Source of the DNA: Rhodococcus oxybenzonivorans
GTDB taxonomy: Bacteria > Actinomycetota > Actinomycetes > Mycobacteriales > Mycobacteriaceae
Length of the DNA stretch: 64,000 nucleotides
Direction of reading: 5' to 3'
Assembly: GCF_003130705.1 (NCBI RefSeq)
Contig: NZ_CP021354.1
Location: 5,890,001 to 5,954,000 of the forward strand
The position numbers were made by a program, and so were the translations under genes. Below the pieces are notes generated by a model. It made no database searches. It had not been told where the DNA came from and worked only from the letters and a program-made list of their open reading frames with translations. This document shows, piece by piece, positions 9,378 to 18,434 of this stretch (positions are counted from its first letter, which is position 1; each line of letters begins with the position of its first letter).

Positions 9378-10168
9378 GGCCGGCGTTCTACGCGAATCGG
9401 TTCGACGGCAGGGCCGTCACCGTCACCGGCGCCGCACAGGGAATCGGGCTGGCCGTCGCAACCCGGCTCGCCGACGAGGGCGCGTCCGTCGTCCTCGTCG
9501 ACCGCGCCGAACTCGTCCACGACGTCGCCAAGGTACTGCGGGAGAAGGGGGCCGAGGCACACAGCATCACCGCGGACCTCGAACAGTTCACCGACGCGCA
9601 GGACGCGATCGACGAGGCCCGCGCCCAGCACGGCCGGATCGACGTGCTGATCAACAACGTCGGCGGAACGATCTGGGCCAAACCGTACGAGCACTACACG
9701 CCGGAACAGATCGCCGCGGAGGTGCAGCGATCGCTGTTCCCGACGCTGTGGACGTGCCGCGCCGCACTGCCGCATCTCATCGCGCAGCGCAGCGGCACGA
9801 TCGTCAACGTATCGTCGGTTGCAACCCGCGGAGTCAATCGCGTGCCCTACGCAGCCGCGAAAGGCGGGGTCAACGCTCTCACCGCGTCGCTCGCGCTCGA
9901 GGCGGCACAGTACGGAATTCGCGTGGTGGCCACCGCTCCCGGAGGAACTGAGGCACCGGCGCGCCGCGTCCCACGCGGTCCCGATACCGAATCCGAGCAG
10001 GAGAAGGCGTGGTACCAGCAGATCGTCGACCAGACCGTCGACTCATCCCTGCTGAGGCGGTACGGCACCCTCGACGAACAGGCCGCCGCGATCCTCTTCC
10101 TCGCCTCCGACGAGGCCTCCTACATCACCGGCTCGGTACTGCCCGTCGCCGGCGGCGACCTCGGCTAG
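9374..10168 (+). CDS. benD: cis-Dihydroxycyclohexadiene carboxylate dehydrogenase (SDR)
   Basis: This 264-residue short-chain dehydrogenase has the cofactor motif TGAAQGIG (18-25), an 'INNVGG' segment and the catalytic S/Y159-x3-K163. In the benzoate pathway BenD oxidises the cis-diol acid with NAD+, releasing CO2 and giving catechol. Its ATG overlaps the benC stop, so expression is coupled. The role comes from operon position and SDR family membership. A different SDR substrate is unlikely in this context. Confidence 0.92.
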   Translation: MRPAFYANRFDGRAVTVTGAAQGIGLAVATRLADEGASVVLVDRAELVHDVAKVLREKGAEAHSITADLEQFTDAQDAIDEARAQHGRIDVLINNVGGTIWAKPYEHYTPEQIAAEVQRSLFPTLWTCRAALPHLIAQRSGTIVNVSSVATRGVNRVPYAAAKGGVNALTASLALEAAQYGIRVVATAPGGTEAPARRVPRGPDTESEQEKAWYQQIVDQTVDSSLLRRYGTLDEQAAAILFLASDEASYITGSVLPVAGGDLG

Positions 10169-10242
10169 CGGCCCCACATATCTCCACCGCCTCATTGGCG
10201 GGCAACCCGGCTCCTCGTCAGACTTCCCGAGCGGAGATCACC

Positions 10243-11580
10243 ATGAACTCATCCACGACCGACAGCTGGGCCAGCCCCCGCCATCGCAGGGCCGTCACCT
10301 GGATCGTCACACTCGCGACCATCGCCATCGTCTTCGACGGCTACGACCTCGTCGTCTACGGCACCATCCTCCCGATGTTGCTCGACGACCCCAGTCAACT
10401 CGGGGCGATCTCACCGGCCCAGGCCGGCGCGCTCGGTTCCTACGCCCTCGTCGGTGTGATGGTCGGCGCACTGGCGTCGGGCGCCATCGGCGACTATCTC
10501 GGCCGCCGGCGGATGATGCTGATCAACATCGTATGGTTCTCCGTGGGTATGGGGCTCGCGGCGCTTGCCACGAGCATCACCACCTTCGGACTGCTCCGAT
10601 TCTTCACCGGGATCGGGGTCGGCGGACTCGTCGCCACCGTGGGCGCGATGGTCGCCGAATTCGCACCTCCCGGAAAGCGCAATCTGTACAACGCCATCGT
10701 CTACAGCGGAGTCCCAGCCGGCGGTGTACTCGCATCTCTGCTGGCCATAGTGCTCCGCGACGCGATCGGCTGGCGTGGCCTGTTCTGGATCGGCGCACTC
10801 CCGCTCGTCACGCTGCTGCCACTGGCCCTCATGAAGCTACCGGAGTCCCCGAAGTGGCTCGTCGCACGCGGGTACGAGGACAAGGCCCGCCGCATCTCCG
10901 AATACACGGGCATCCCGATGCCCGACGCAGAGGAGATCGCCCTCGAACACGCATCGGTCGAGAAAGTCGGATTCGCGGCCCTCGCGACCCGCCGGTATGC
11001 CTGGGCGACGGGACTTCTCGGTGTGATGAGCTTCTCCGGCCTCCTCCTCACCTACGGACTCAACACCTGGTTGCCGAAAATCATGGGAGACGCGGGCTTC
11101 AACGCCAAGGGGTCGCTGTCCTTCCTGCTGGTCCTCAACGGCGGCGCCATCATCGGCGGTCTGATCGCCTCCAAGATCGCCGACGGTATCGGCCCTCAGC
11201 GAGTCGTGGCCACCACGTTCTTCCTCGCTGCGGTCGCGCTGGTGGTGCTCACCCTGGGATTCCCACTCCCGGTGCTGCTCGCCTCGGTCGCAGTTGCCGG
11301 AGTGGGCACGATCGGAACTCAGGTGCTGATCTACGGTTTCGTGTCCAACTACTATTCGACCTCCGCCCGCGCTGCGGGAGTGGCATGGTGCGCCGGATTC
11401 GGCCGGCTGGGCGGAATCTTCGGACCCCTCATCGGCGGCGCACTCATCAGTGCAGGGATCAGCAGCCAGGTCGCGTTCTCCGTGTTCGCGGGCATTGCCG
11501 TACTGGGCGCCTTCGTCACGTTCTTCGTACCGCGCGCACGAGTCGCCCTCCGCGCCGAGGTTGCGCCCGTCACCGCCTAA
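10243..11580 (+). CDS. benK: Benzoate:H+ symporter of the aromatic acid family (MFS)
   Basis: This 445-residue major facilitator protein has about 12 membrane segments. It carries the AAHS-type motif 'FDGYDLVVYGTILP' in the first helix and 'GDYLGRRRMMLI' between helices 2 and 3. The family imports benzoate and related aromatic acids by proton symport across the inner membrane. The ATG at 10243 has GCGGAG upstream; it is separated from benD by 74 bases and is probably in the same transcript. Its stop overlaps the stop of the converging korB gene by four bases. Confidence 0.9.
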   Translation: MNSSTTDSWASPRHRRAVTWIVTLATIAIVFDGYDLVVYGTILPMLLDDPSQLGAISPAQAGALGSYALVGVMVGALASGAIGDYLGRRRMMLINIVWFSVGMGLAALATSITTFGLLRFFTGIGVGGLVATVGAMVAEFAPPGKRNLYNAIVYSGVPAGGVLASLLAIVLRDAIGWRGLFWIGALPLVTLLPLALMKLPESPKWLVARGYEDKARRISEYTGIPMPDAEEIALEHASVEKVGFAALATRRYAWATGLLGVMSFSGLLLTYGLNTWLPKIMGDAGFNAKGSLSFLLVLNGGAIIGGLIASKIADGIGPQRVVATTFFLAAVALVVLTLGFPLPVLLASVAVAGVGTIGTQVLIYGFVSNYYSTSARAAGVAWCAGFGRLGGIFGPLIGGALISAGISSQVAFSVFAGIAVLGAFVTFFVPRARVALRAEVAPVTA

Positions 11581-12650
11581 ACGGTCCAGGTGTCGTGCCC
11601 GGTCAGAAGCCGCTGGAGCGAGCCCTCGTCTACGGGATCCCTCTCGCGGGCGAGGTCGTTCTGCCTGCGTACCGCATCGTCGTAGGTGTCGCGCACAACG
11701 CTGCGTAATACGCCGGTCACCGTGTGGGTGAGGTCCTGGTCGGACAGCCGCGAGAGGGCGTACGCGTAGTCGGGATCATCGGTGTGGGCGTCGTGCACGA
11801 CGATCTCGTTCCGGTCGACGTTGGCGGTCTCGACCACCTTCAGACCGAAACCGGCACGCACGACGCAGTATTCGCCTGCGTTCCCGAACACGATCGGCTC
11901 TCCGTGGGTCAACGGAATCAGCCGCTGCTCCGCACCCTCCTTGCGGAGCACGTCGAACGAACCGTCGTTGAAAATCGGGCAGTCCTGAAAGATCTCCACG
12001 AACGACGTGCCCCGGTGCGCCGCGGCCGCACGCAGCACCTCGGTAAGGCCCTTGCGGTCGGAGTCCAGGGCGCGGGCCGCGAACGTCGCCTCGGCACCGA
12101 GCGCCAGGGACAGCGTGTTGAACGGGTGGTCCACGGACCCCAGCGGGGTGGACTTGGTGACCTTCCCGACCTCCGAGGTCGGTGAGTACTGGCCCTTGGT
12201 GAGGCCATAGATCCGGTTGTTGAACAACAAGATCGTCAGATTCACGTTGCGCCGCAACGCGTGGATCAGGTGGTTGCCACCGATGGAGAGGGCATCACCG
12301 TCACCGGTGACCACCCACACCGACAGGTCCGGACGTGTCACCGCCAGCCCGGTCGCGATGGCCGGGGCACGGCCGTGGATCGAGTGCACGCCGTACGTGT
12401 CGAGGTAATAGGGGAACCGGCTCGAACATCCGATGCCGGAGACGAACATCATGTTCTCGCGCTTCAGGCCGAGCTCCGGCAGGAAACTGCGGATCGTGGC
12501 CAGGATGACGTAGTCACCACAACCCGGACACCACCGCACCTCTTGATCCGTGGTGAAGTCCTTGGCTTTCTGCGCTACATCGGTGTGTGGGACGTGCGCG
12601 GTCGCGCTGAGTGCGAGAGTCCTCCCGATGCGATTGATCATCTGGGTCAC
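11577..12650 (-). CDS. korB: 2-oxoacid:ferredoxin oxidoreductase, beta subunit
   Basis: This is a 357-residue KorB-type subunit with a thiamine diphosphate site ('GDGDA' at about 116-120 followed by 'NN' after roughly 30 residues) and cysteines for one [4Fe-4S] cluster (C41 and C44 in 'WCPGCGD', C75 in 'GIGCSSR', and a further Cys in 'FQDCPIF'). With KorA it decarboxylates 2-oxoglutarate with CoA and reduces ferredoxin. A GTG at 12650 overlaps the korA stop as GTGA and is the likely start; an ATG at 12641 is the alternative. It is co-directional with korA. Substrate 2-oxoglutarate is inferred from actinobacterial KorAB; pyruvate is less likely. Confidence 0.88.
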   Translation of the reverse strand: MTQMINRIGRTLALSATAHVPHTDVAQKAKDFTTDQEVRWCPGCGDYVILATIRSFLPELGLKRENMMFVSGIGCSSRFPYYLDTYGVHSIHGRAPAIATGLAVTRPDLSVWVVTGDGDALSIGGNHLIHALRRNVNLTILLFNNRIYGLTKGQYSPTSEVGKVTKSTPLGSVDHPFNTLSLALGAEATFAARALDSDRKGLTEVLRAAAAHRGTSFVEIFQDCPIFNDGSFDVLRKEGAEQRLIPLTHGEPIVFGNAGEYCVVRAGFGLKVVETANVDRNEIVVHDAHTDDPDYAYALSRLSDQDLTHTVTGVLRSVVRDTYDDAVRRQNDLARERDPVDEGSLQRLLTGHDTWTV

Positions 12651-14581
12651 GCCGGTTCCTCCTGCCGGGGGCGGTTCGTCCGATAGGTGGCCGAAGCGAG
12701 CGCGTCGGAGGTCTTGGCCAGCTCCTGCTCGCGCAACGTTCCCGCCAGCGCCGCGTCGATCACCCTGTGTATTTCGTCGCTGAGGAACGCGAGACCCTGC
12801 GCCTTGGTGACCGACTGCACGTCGACGAGGTACCTCGATCGCAGAATCATCGCCAGCTGGCCCAGGTTCATTTCGGGTGCCACCACTGTGGAATAACTGC
12901 GGAGCACCGCACCGAGATTCGACGGCAGGGGGTTGAGGTGTCGCAGGTGCACCCGGGCAACCTTCTTCCCCTCCCGCCGGGCCCGGCGGCACGCCTCACC
13001 GATCGGACCGTACGAACTACCCCACCCGATCAACAGCAACTCCGCCTGACCGGAGGGATCGTCGACCACCACATCCGGGACGGTGATGCCGTCGATCTTC
13101 GCCTGCCGCAGCCGGACCATGAGGTCGTGGTTGGCGGGATCGTACGAGATGTCACCGCTGCCGTCGGCCTTCTCGAGCCCACCGATCCGGTGCTCGAGCC
13201 CGCTGGTGCCGGGCACCGCCATGGCGCGGGCCAGCGTCTCCGGGTCGCGCGCGTAGGGCGCGAACACCCCCTCCGGCGGAGGCGCCTTCTCGTAGTCCAC
13301 GTCGATCGGGTCCATGTCCGCCACATTCGGAACAGCCCACGGTTCACTGCCGTTCGCGATGGCACCGTCCGAAAGCAGAAGCACCGGCGTGCGATAGGTG
13401 AGGGCTATCCGCGCGGCCTCGACAGCGGTGTCGAAGCAGTCGGCGGGTGACCGCGGCGCCAGCACCGCAACGGGCGATTCACCGTTGCGCCCGTACATTG
13501 CCTGCAGCAGATCCGACTGTTCCGTCTTGGTCGGCAGTCCGGTGGACGGCCCACCGCGCTGCACGTCGATCACCAGCAACGGCACCTCCGTCATCACCGC
13601 CAGCCCGATCGCCTCGCTCTTCAGCGCCAGGCCCGGTCCGGACGTGCTCGTCACCCCCAGCGCCCCGCCGATCGACGCCCCGAGGGCCGCCCCGATACCG
13701 GCGATTTCGTCCTCCGCCTGGAAGGTGGTGACGCCCAGGTTCCGATGCTTACTCAGCTCGTGCAGGATGTCCGACGCCGGAGTGATCGGGTACGTGCCCA
13801 GGAACACCTCGCGGGAGGCCAGCTGCGCCGCCGTCACCACTCCCAAGGCCAGCGCGGTGTTGCCGGTCACCTGACGGTAGGTGCCCCGCGGCAGGGTCGC
13901 GGCCGAGATTTCGTAGGTAGCGGTGAAGGTTTCCGTCGTCTCACCGTAATTCCACCCCGCCGTGAAGGCGAGGAGGTTCCCCTCAGCAATCTGGGGTTTC
14001 GCCGCGAACTTGGTGCGCAGGAACTGCTCGATACTGCGTGTGGGCCGGTTGTACATCCACGAGAGCAATCCGAGCGCGAACATGTTCTTGGCCCGCTCAC
14101 CGTCTTTTCGGCTCAGGCCCGCAGGTTGCACCGCGCCCACCGTCAGCGTCGTCATCGGGACCGGGTGCACCGTGTAGTCCGCGAGGGAATCGTCCTCGAG
14201 CGGACTGGCCGCATACCCGACCTTCGACAGGTTCCGCTTGGTGAACCCGTCCATGTCGACGATGATCATCCCGCCGCGAGGCAGGTCGGGCAGATTCGCC
14301 TTCAACGCGGCAGGGTTCATTGCCACCAGCACATCGGGGCGATCACCGGCGGTGAGAATGTCGAAGTCGGCGATCTGGATCTGGAACGACGACACCCCTG
14401 GCAATGTGCCCTGCGGCGCACGAATCTCGGCGGGGAAGTTCGGTTGCGTCGCGAGATCGTTGCCGAATGCCGCCGCCTCCGAGGTGAACCGGTCCCCGGT
14501 CAGCTGCATGCCGTCACCCGAATCGCCGGCAAAGCGGATGACCACCCGCTCCAGCTTGGTGGAGTTCGCGTCCGTCGTCAT
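12647..14581 (-). CDS. korA: 2-oxoacid:ferredoxin oxidoreductase, fused gamma-alpha subunit
   Basis: This 644-residue protein has a gamma domain at the N-terminus ('RFAGDSGDGMQLTGDRF') fused to an alpha domain with 'LGTYPITPASDILHELSKH', 'FQAEDEIAGIGAALGAS' and 'RGGPSTGLPTKTEQSDL', the standard KorA layout in actinobacteria. It binds the 2-oxoacid/CoA side and pairs with KorB. The ATG at 14581 diverges from benR over 123 bases. The pair sits between the benzoate operon and its likely regulator. A special link with aromatic growth, for example supply of reduced ferredoxin, is possible but not shown. Confidence 0.9.
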   Translation of the reverse strand: MTTDANSTKLERVVIRFAGDSGDGMQLTGDRFTSEAAAFGNDLATQPNFPAEIRAPQGTLPGVSSFQIQIADFDILTAGDRPDVLVAMNPAALKANLPDLPRGGMIIVDMDGFTKRNLSKVGYAASPLEDDSLADYTVHPVPMTTLTVGAVQPAGLSRKDGERAKNMFALGLLSWMYNRPTRSIEQFLRTKFAAKPQIAEGNLLAFTAGWNYGETTETFTATYEISAATLPRGTYRQVTGNTALALGVVTAAQLASREVFLGTYPITPASDILHELSKHRNLGVTTFQAEDEIAGIGAALGASIGGALGVTSTSGPGLALKSEAIGLAVMTEVPLLVIDVQRGGPSTGLPTKTEQSDLLQAMYGRNGESPVAVLAPRSPADCFDTAVEAARIALTYRTPVLLLSDGAIANGSEPWAVPNVADMDPIDVDYEKAPPPEGVFAPYARDPETLARAMAVPGTSGLEHRIGGLEKADGSGDISYDPANHDLMVRLRQAKIDGITVPDVVVDDPSGQAELLLIGWGSSYGPIGEACRRARREGKKVARVHLRHLNPLPSNLGAVLRSYSTVVAPEMNLGQLAMILRSRYLVDVQSVTKAQGLAFLSDEIHRVIDAALAGTLREQELAKTSDALASATYRTNRPRQEEPA

Positions 14582-14704
14582 AAGTGCACCGGATCTCTCG
14601 ACTGCTGCGTCCGTGTCGATCAGCTGCTTCTCACCTCACGTTACAAGCGTTCCGCCGTTCTGCCAGGCACCCGCCTGAAATCGCGTCGCGATACGGTGAG
14701 CCTT

Positions 14705-17404
14705 GTGAGTGACCCAGCCAACAGCGAACTCGTCGGCCGTTCGCGTGAGCTCGCAAGTCTCGAGGCTTTCCTGCGCGGGGCGACTCCCGACATGCCGGCC
14801 GTCGTGCTGGTCGAAGGGGCCGCCGGCATCGGCAAGACCACCCTCGTCGAGGCGTTCCTCGCGGCGCACTCCGAGGTGCCGACACTTGCCGCAGTGTCTA
14901 CGCCCTGGGCGACGGGGCACCCGTTCGGCGTGGTCGAGCAGATGCTGGGGTCCGCAGTGACCGCACGACATCCTCTGGGCGTCGCCCATGAGCTCGCCGC
15001 CGCGGTGACCGCACTTCCCGGGGAGAAGGCCGTGGTCGTACTCGACGACGCACACTGGGCCGACCTCGACTCTTTGCAGGCCGTGACGTCGGCCAGTTAT
15101 CTTCTCGACCGCCCTGCCATGCTGGTGCTGATCACGACGTCGGAACCGTCCGCCGACGTCTCGCCCGACGTGATCGAGCTCCTCGACCGACATCACCGTC
15201 ACCGGCTGTGTGTCCCGCCCCTCGATGCGTCCGACATTCGCACACTCGCGAACCGCATTGCGCACGTGGAACTTCCAGCGCCCCTTGCGCACCAGCTCAC
15301 GCAGCACACGGCCGGAAATCCCCGGCACGTCACGCAACTCCTGCACGAAGTGGATCCGGGCGCCTGGTCCCACTGGCAACCCGTGCTGCCCGTCCCCCGG
15401 GCGGTCACCGCATCGGTGCGCTCGCGGCTCACGGCGTGCTCGGCGCCCGCGCGCGCCCTGGTCGAAGCGGCCTCCGTCCTCGGCGGTGATCCGCGTTTCG
15501 CCGATGTCGCCGAACTTGCGGACATCGAGAATCCTGTCGAAGCACTCGACGAGGCGCACCGAGCGGGACTGCTGACGATGGGTGAGCATCGCGGCGTTAC
15601 CGTGCTGGTGTTCCCCTCGGCACTCACCCGGGCCGCCGTCTACCGCGACCTCGGCCCGATCCGACTGCGCGACCTGCACGAGCACGCAGCACGCGTCGTC
15701 GACGACGACAGTCAGCGCCTCGACCATCTCGCTGCCGCGTCGCCGTTTCCCCACCCCGAACTCGCCGATGAACTCGACCGCCACGCCGTCCACCGGGCCA
15801 CGGTCGGGGCCTGGTCCGCCGTCGCGGACGCCCTGATCAAGTCGAGCCGCCTCAGCGCAGACCGACGCATTCGAGAGCAACGCCTGATCCGCGCCGTCGA
15901 CGCCCTGGTCGGGACCGGAAATCTGCCGCAGGCGATCGCGTTCGCACCCGAGATCGAAAGCTTCCCCGCAAGCCCGCTCCGTGACGCCGTCCTCGGCTAT
16001 CTGGCCATCCAGCGGGGCCGCCCCGCGGAGGCCGACCTGCTGCTCACGCAGTCGTGGTCTGCCTGCGACCCCGCCGCGGATCCGGCGACTGCCGCACTGA
16101 TCTGTCAGCGCCGGGTCCTCGACTCCTTGGCCCGGTGGCATGGGCCCGACCTCGTCCAGTGGGGTTCGCGGGCAGTGTCACTCGTCGACCCGAGCGATCC
16201 TTCGGCCGTGGAATCCGCGGCGATCATGGGCCTAGGACTGGCAGCGACGGGCAAGACAGCCGAGGCGCGGGCCGCGTACGACCACCTGTCGGCCACAGTC
16301 GCACTGGGCGCCCAGTCGCAACGCTTCGAGATGGCCCGGGGGTGGCTCGACCTGGCGTTGGACGAGCCGGAGGCGGCGCGGCAGGAACTCGAAAGTGCCG
16401 TCCCGACGGCATTTCGGATGGGGTCTGCCCGTATTTCGCTGTGGGCGCAGGCCTGGTTGGCACGCACCCAGTTCGCCCTGGGTGACTGGAGTGGGGCCGT
16501 GGCCACCGTCGAACGTGCCGCGCGTCAGCTGGAGGATGTCGGGCTGGACCTACTGCGGCCACTCGTGCACTGGACGGGAGCGCAGACGCAGGCGCTGCGT
16601 GGCAACCGCGATGCCGCACAGCATCACCTCCGGCGGGCGGCCGCGAGCCTCCACGACTACCCGATCATGTTCTTACCGTCCTCGCTGGCACGCGCCCAGT
16701 GCGCCGAGGTGGAAGCCGACTACCCCACGGTGATTCGCGCACTCGAACCCCTCACCCGGCTCCGGCCGCGGGAGGGCGTCGACGAACCCGGGTTCTGGCA
16801 CTGGCCGGACGTCTACGCGAATGCGCTCGTCATGGTCGGGAGAGTGGACGACGCCGACACCTTCCTCATCCCACACGAGGAACGGGCCGCAGCGCGACAG
16901 CACCGTTCCGCCCAGGCGCGGCTCGGCTACGCCCGCGGACGCATACTCGGCGCCCGAGGGGATATCGACGCCGCCCGAGCCGTCTTCGAGCAAGCACTGC
17001 AGCATCTCGACACGTTGCCCCTGCCCTACGACCGCGCCCGGGTCAACTTCGCGTACGGCCAGACCCTGCGACGGGCCGGTAAACGCCGTGATGCCGATGC
17101 GGTGATCCAGGCCGCCCGGGAGGGATACTCGGCCCTCGGTGCAACGTCGTACGTGTTGCGGTGCGACCGCGAAATCAAGGCGGGCGGGCTCAACCTCGAG
17201 CGCAGTCGTGTCTCACTCGCGGACCTGACGCCTCAGGAACAGGCGGTGACGGAACTCGTCGCCGGTGGTGCCAGCAACAAGGAGGCGGCGGGAGAACTGT
17301 TCCTGTCGGTCAAGACGGTGCAGTACCACCTGACACGGGTCTACGCGAAGCTCGGCGTTCGCTCCCGCAGCGAACTCGCGGCGCAGTTCCGCAACGACGG
17401 CTGA
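14705..17404 (+). CDS. benR: Large LuxR-family (LAL) regulator, probable BenR
   Basis: This protein of about 899 residues has an N-terminal STAND-type ATPase (Walker A GAAGIGKTT at about 38-46; Walker B-like 'VVVLDDAHWAD'), a long helical TPR-like middle and a C-terminal LuxR helix-turn-helix ('LTPQEQAVTELVAGGASNKE' then 'SVKTVQYHLTRVYAKLGVRS'). This is the LAL architecture. The homologous benzoate operon of Corynebacterium is activated by a LuxR-type BenR of similar size encoded nearby, so this is the best candidate for control of benABCDK. No ATG lies near the domain start; GTG at 14705 is chosen, with GTG at 14696 equally possible. The reading frame stays open far upstream into korA antisense, which is not taken as coding. 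Confidence 0.82.
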   Translation: MSDPANSELVGRSRELASLEAFLRGATPDMPAVVLVEGAAGIGKTTLVEAFLAAHSEVPTLAAVSTPWATGHPFGVVEQMLGSAVTARHPLGVAHELAAAVTALPGEKAVVVLDDAHWADLDSLQAVTSASYLLDRPAMLVLITTSEPSADVSPDVIELLDRHHRHRLCVPPLDASDIRTLANRIAHVELPAPLAHQLTQHTAGNPRHVTQLLHEVDPGAWSHWQPVLPVPRAVTASVRSRLTACSAPARALVEAASVLGGDPRFADVAELADIENPVEALDEAHRAGLLTMGEHRGVTVLVFPSALTRAAVYRDLGPIRLRDLHEHAARVVDDDSQRLDHLAAASPFPHPELADELDRHAVHRATVGAWSAVADALIKSSRLSADRRIREQRLIRAVDALVGTGNLPQAIAFAPEIESFPASPLRDAVLGYLAIQRGRPAEADLLLTQSWSACDPAADPATAALICQRRVLDSLARWHGPDLVQWGSRAVSLVDPSDPSAVESAAIMGLGLAATGKTAEARAAYDHLSATVALGAQSQRFEMARGWLDLALDEPEAARQELESAVPTAFRMGSARISLWAQAWLARTQFALGDWSGAVATVERAARQLEDVGLDLLRPLVHWTGAQTQALRGNRDAAQHHLRRAAASLHDYPIMFLPSSLARAQCAEVEADYPTVIRALEPLTRLRPREGVDEPGFWHWPDVYANALVMVGRVDDADTFLIPHEERAAARQHRSAQARLGYARGRILGARGDIDAARAVFEQALQHLDTLPLPYDRARVNFAYGQTLRRAGKRRDADAVIQAAREGYSALGATSYVLRCDREIKAGGLNLERSRVSLADLTPQEQAVTELVAGGASNKEAAGELFLSVKTVQYHLTRVYAKLGVRSRSELAAQFRNDG

Positions 17405-17520
17405 AGTCGGGGGGCCGGAAACCACCCCAGGGTGTCTTTTCCCGGGCACCCGTTGCGCGAAGGCTGGCACCTGAGCGTCCTGACAACCAGGCGCCCATCC
17501 GACCACAGGAGGTCTTCGAG

Positions 17521-18348
17521 ATGAAGGACACGATCGACGCAGTCGAGGCCGACCGCGAGCTGAAAACCCGGCACCGCGCCATGTGGGCGCTCGGCGACTA
17601 CCCCTCGCTGGCCGGCGAGGTGATCCCGGACCTCGGACCGGCGCTGGTGGCAGCGTGCGAGGTGCGGTCGGGCGACCACGTCCTGGATGTCGCAGCGGGG
17701 TCGGGCAACGCCGCTATTCCCGCCGCGCTCGCAGGGGGCCACGTCGTCGCCAGCGACCTCACCCCGGAACTGTTCGATGTGGGACGCCGTGAGGCTGCTG
17801 CGGCGGGGGCTGCGGTCGAATGGCAGCAAGCGGATGCCGAGGCACTGCCCTTCGACGACGAGGAGTTCGACGTCGTCATGTCCTGTGTGGGCGTCATGTT
17901 CGCGCCGCACCACCAGCAGAGCGCCGACGAGATCGTCCGTGTCTGCCGTCCGGGAGGAAGGATTGGACTGCTCAGCTGGACGCCGGAGGGTTTCATCGGT
18001 CAGATGTTCGCGACGATGAAACCGTATGCCCCTGCTCCCCCACCCGGCGCGCAACCCCCACCGCTCTGGGGTCGCGAGGAACACGTCCGCGAACTGTTCG
18101 GGGACAGGGTGACCGATCTGACGGCGACGCGGCAGACGTTGCACGTCGAGAAGTTCCCGACCCCCGAGGAGTTCCGCGACTATTTCAAGGAGCGGTACGG
18201 CCCCACGATCGCCGTGTACCGCAACATCGCCGGTGACCCGGAGCGGGTGGCCGCATTGGACGGTGAACTCGCCGACCTCGCGCGACGCCACTTCGACGGG
18301 ACCGCCATGGAATGGGAATATCTCCTGGTGACCGCGCGCAAACGTTGA
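17521..18348 (+). CDS. Class I SAM-dependent methyltransferase
   Basis: This 275-residue methyltransferase of the UbiE/type-11 group has motif I 'VLDVAAGSGNAAIPAA' (about 57-72), an acidic motif after strand 2 ('ASDLTPEL') and 'ADAEALPFDDEEFDVVMS'. It transfers a methyl group from SAM to an unidentified small molecule. ATG 17521 follows CAGGAGG. It lies 116 bases downstream of benR on the same strand but has no evident metabolic tie to it. I cannot name the substrate. Confidence 0.8.
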   Translation: MKDTIDAVEADRELKTRHRAMWALGDYPSLAGEVIPDLGPALVAACEVRSGDHVLDVAAGSGNAAIPAALAGGHVVASDLTPELFDVGRREAAAAGAAVEWQQADAEALPFDDEEFDVVMSCVGVMFAPHHQQSADEIVRVCRPGGRIGLLSWTPEGFIGQMFATMKPYAPAPPPGAQPPPLWGREEHVRELFGDRVTDLTATRQTLHVEKFPTPEEFRDYFKERYGPTIAVYRNIAGDPERVAALDGELADLARRHFDGTAMEWEYLLVTARKR

Positions 18349-18434
18349 CCACTCCGGGACGGTAGGGTGGTCCACGGTGCGCCGGGAAGTCTGGTCGGCA
18401 AGTATATTGTCGACCCGATTTCCAGGAGTGTGCC

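Noticed and set aside
13745..14704. In-frame upstream extension of BenR by 320 codons
   Set aside because: It lies antisense to korA and has shadow composition; BenR domains begin just after the GTG codons at 14696/14705.
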